From assembly GCA_003242315.1 (NCBI GenBank), contig QGUY01000178.1, forward strand, positions 1 through 8,203: DNA of 8,203 bases. Reading direction: 5' to 3'. Shown here in pieces: positions 7,148 to 8,203 of the stretch (positions within the stretch are counted from its first letter, which is position 1; each line of letters opens with the position of its first letter). A program made the translations under genes and the position numbers. The DNA comes from Bacteroidota bacterium (GTDB lineage Bacteria; Bacteroidota; Bacteroidia; Cytophagales; Cyclobacteriaceae). The notes under the pieces were generated by a model. That model was given only the letters and a program-made list of their open reading frames with translations, made no database searches and was not told the DNA's origin.

Positions 7148-7753
7148 ATGGAAATGAATTTTCTCTCCGACCTTGGAATACCGGAAGAAGTCTATAGGTA
7201 CGTTTTGTTGCCACTGCTGATCTTCTCAGCGCGGATTGCAGACGTATCGATCAACACGATCCGGATAATCTATGTCCTCGGTGGCCGTAAAGCAACGGCT
7301 ACCATCATGGGTTTCTTTGAGTCGTTTATTTGGCTGATGGCGATACGACAGATCTTTCAGCACCTGGACAACTGGGTGTGTTACGTCGCGTATCCGGCAG
7401 GATTCGCCATCGGCATCCTGGTCGGGATGATTATTGAAGAGCGTATTGCTTACGGAAAGGTGATCGTTCGGATTATTACCCGCAAGGACATCGTGCCGCT
7501 GACGACATTTCTCACGAACAAGGATTTCCGCTATACTTCGCTAAACGCCCATGGCCGCGACGGCGCTGAGAACGTTGTGTTTACCGTACTCGAACGCGAG
7601 CGGCTTGATGAGCTGCTCGAGTTTCTGCAGCAATCGCTTCCTACGGCGTTTTACACGATCGAGAAGGTCAATCGTGCATCCGACGATTACGCGTTGGCGA
7701 CCGCCGGCCGAAGCGGCATTCTGTCGTGGCTGCGGTCGATACGACGGGATTGA
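7148..7753 (+). CDS. UPF0316 membrane protein (DUF5698-DUF2179)
   Basis: This is a 201-aa integral membrane protein of unknown function. The N-terminal DUF5698-like part has about three membrane segments (roughly 16-42, 50-70 and 76-97) and carries the family signature SARIADVSINTIRIIYVLGG (27-46) followed by GFFESFIWLMAI (55-66). The C-terminal DUF2179 domain (about 102-177) is soluble and ends in the usual pattern VVFTVLERERLDELLEFLQQ and TAFYTIEKV; DUF2179 is thought to be a small regulatory or ligand-sensing module, here presumably cytoplasmic. A basic tail (WLRSIRRD) closes the protein. ATG 7148 is chosen; ATG 7154 would shorten it by two residues and cannot be excluded. It follows radA by 18 nt, probably in one transcript, though no functional link is known to me. 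Its TGA directly abuts the stop of the converging downstream gene. Confidence 0.88.
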   Translation: MEMNFLSDLGIPEEVYRYVLLPLLIFSARIADVSINTIRIIYVLGGRKATATIMGFFESFIWLMAIRQIFQHLDNWVCYVAYPAGFAIGILVGMIIEERIAYGKVIVRIITRKDIVPLTTFLTNKDFRYTSLNAHGRDGAENVVFTVLERERLDELLEFLQQSLPTAFYTIEKVNRASDDYALATAGRSGILSWLRSIRRD

Positions 7754-8203
7754 TCACAGCGATGTTCTGAACCGTTCAAAGCACTCGCGGTTCAGTTGTT
7801 CGCGGTGATCGGGATGCGCAATGCGAATCAATTCTTTCGCGCGCTCGGCTATCGACTTGCCGTACAAGTAGGCAATGCCATATTCGGTAACGACGTAATG
7901 AGCATGTGCCCGCGTGGTGACTACTCCCGCACCCTTCTGAAGGTATGGTACGATCTTGGACTGACCCTTTGAAGTTACAGACGGCATGGCGATGATCGGC
8001 TTGCCTCCTTCCGACAACGACGCGCCGCGCATGAAATCCATCTGACCTCCCACACCGCTGTACATGTATTCGCCGATGCTGTCGGCACACACCTGGCCGG
8101 TCAGGTCCACTTCGATCGCACTGTTTATGGCGGTGGTTTTCGGTTTTTTGGACGGGGTGGAAGGGGTTGTGGGTGTAGTAAATTTCCAAAATAACAGTGA
8201 GGG
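7754..8203 (-). CDS. Acetyl-CoA hydrolase/transferase, C-terminal part, apparent frameshift near edge
   Basis: This is a CoA-transferase family enzyme that exchanges or hydrolyses acyl-CoA, such as acetyl-CoA:carboxylate CoA-transferase or 4-hydroxybutyrate CoA-transferase. The ~120 codons nearest the stop carry the AcetylCoA_hyd_C signatures: INSAIEVDLTGQVCADSIG, YSGVGGQMDFMRGASLSEGG, GAGVVTTRAHAHYVVTEYG, IAYLYGKS and IAHPDHRE. The catalytic glutamate lies in the missing N-terminal portion. The valine codon at 8108-8110 is not a start, since AINSAIE precedes it in frame. Further upstream the frame turns into a Thr/Pro/Ser/Lys run, while the neighbouring frame reads EIYYTHNPFHPVQK, which fits the family better. 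Removing one base from the T6 run at 8144-8149 joins them as THNPFHPVQKPKTTAINSAIE. I infer a one-base insertion, either sequencing error or mutation. The true start lies beyond 8203. It converges on the UPF0316 gene with no gap. Confidence 0.88.
   Translation of the reverse strand, partial: PSLLFWKFTTPTTPSTPSKKPKTTAINSAIEVDLTGQVCADSIGEYMYSGVGGQMDFMRGASLSEGGKPIIAMPSVTSKGQSKIVPYLQKGAGVVTTRAHAHYVVTEYGIAYLYGKSIAERAKELIRIAHPDHREQLNRECFERFRTSL

Overview
The window looks like a stretch of a Bacteroidota chromosome, most likely Cytophagales (inference). GC content is roughly one half. No start codon has a clear Shine-Dalgarno sequence, and one perfect TAnnTTTG promoter box, the Bacteroidota -7 type, is present. 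The protein set (RbfA followed by an FtsX/LolCE-type permease, a ~975-aa SNF2 helicase, RadA, a UPF0316 membrane protein and an acetyl-CoA hydrolase/transferase) fits that phylum. Both outer genes run off the window, and both appear to lose frame in a homopolymer within about 60 bases of the edge, so this may be an entire short contig with poor ends.

Layout. 1-301 (+) is the 3' part of rbfA. 308-1531 (+) is a LolC/LolE-like permease starting at TTG 6 nt after rbfA. 1626-4553 (+) is a SNF2-family helicase with a ~500-residue N-terminal region. 4554-4733 is non-coding, with a weak inverted repeat and six tandem 8-bp units ending 2 nt before the next start. 4734-5540 (+) is a classical short-chain dehydrogenase/reductase. 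5541-5723 (-) holds what looks like the 3' remnant of a transglutaminase-like gene, facing the dehydrogenase. 5753-7129 (+) is radA, with a promoter box at 5727-5734. 7148-7753 (+) is a UPF0316 (DUF5698/DUF2179) membrane protein, probably cotranscribed with radA. 7754-8203 (-) is the C-terminal part of an acetyl-CoA hydrolase/transferase that faces it.

The genes are mainly housekeeping: ribosome maturation (RbfA), envelope transport (permease), nucleic-acid remodelling (SNF2), recombination and repair (RadA), and CoA/redox metabolism. I see no CRISPR array, insertion sequence, tRNA, rRNA, defence island or obvious new multi-gene system. The most interesting signals are small: the 8-bp tandem repeat against the dehydrogenase start, the decayed gene end before radA, and two convergent gene ends whose stop codons abut in the same TGATCAC sequence.
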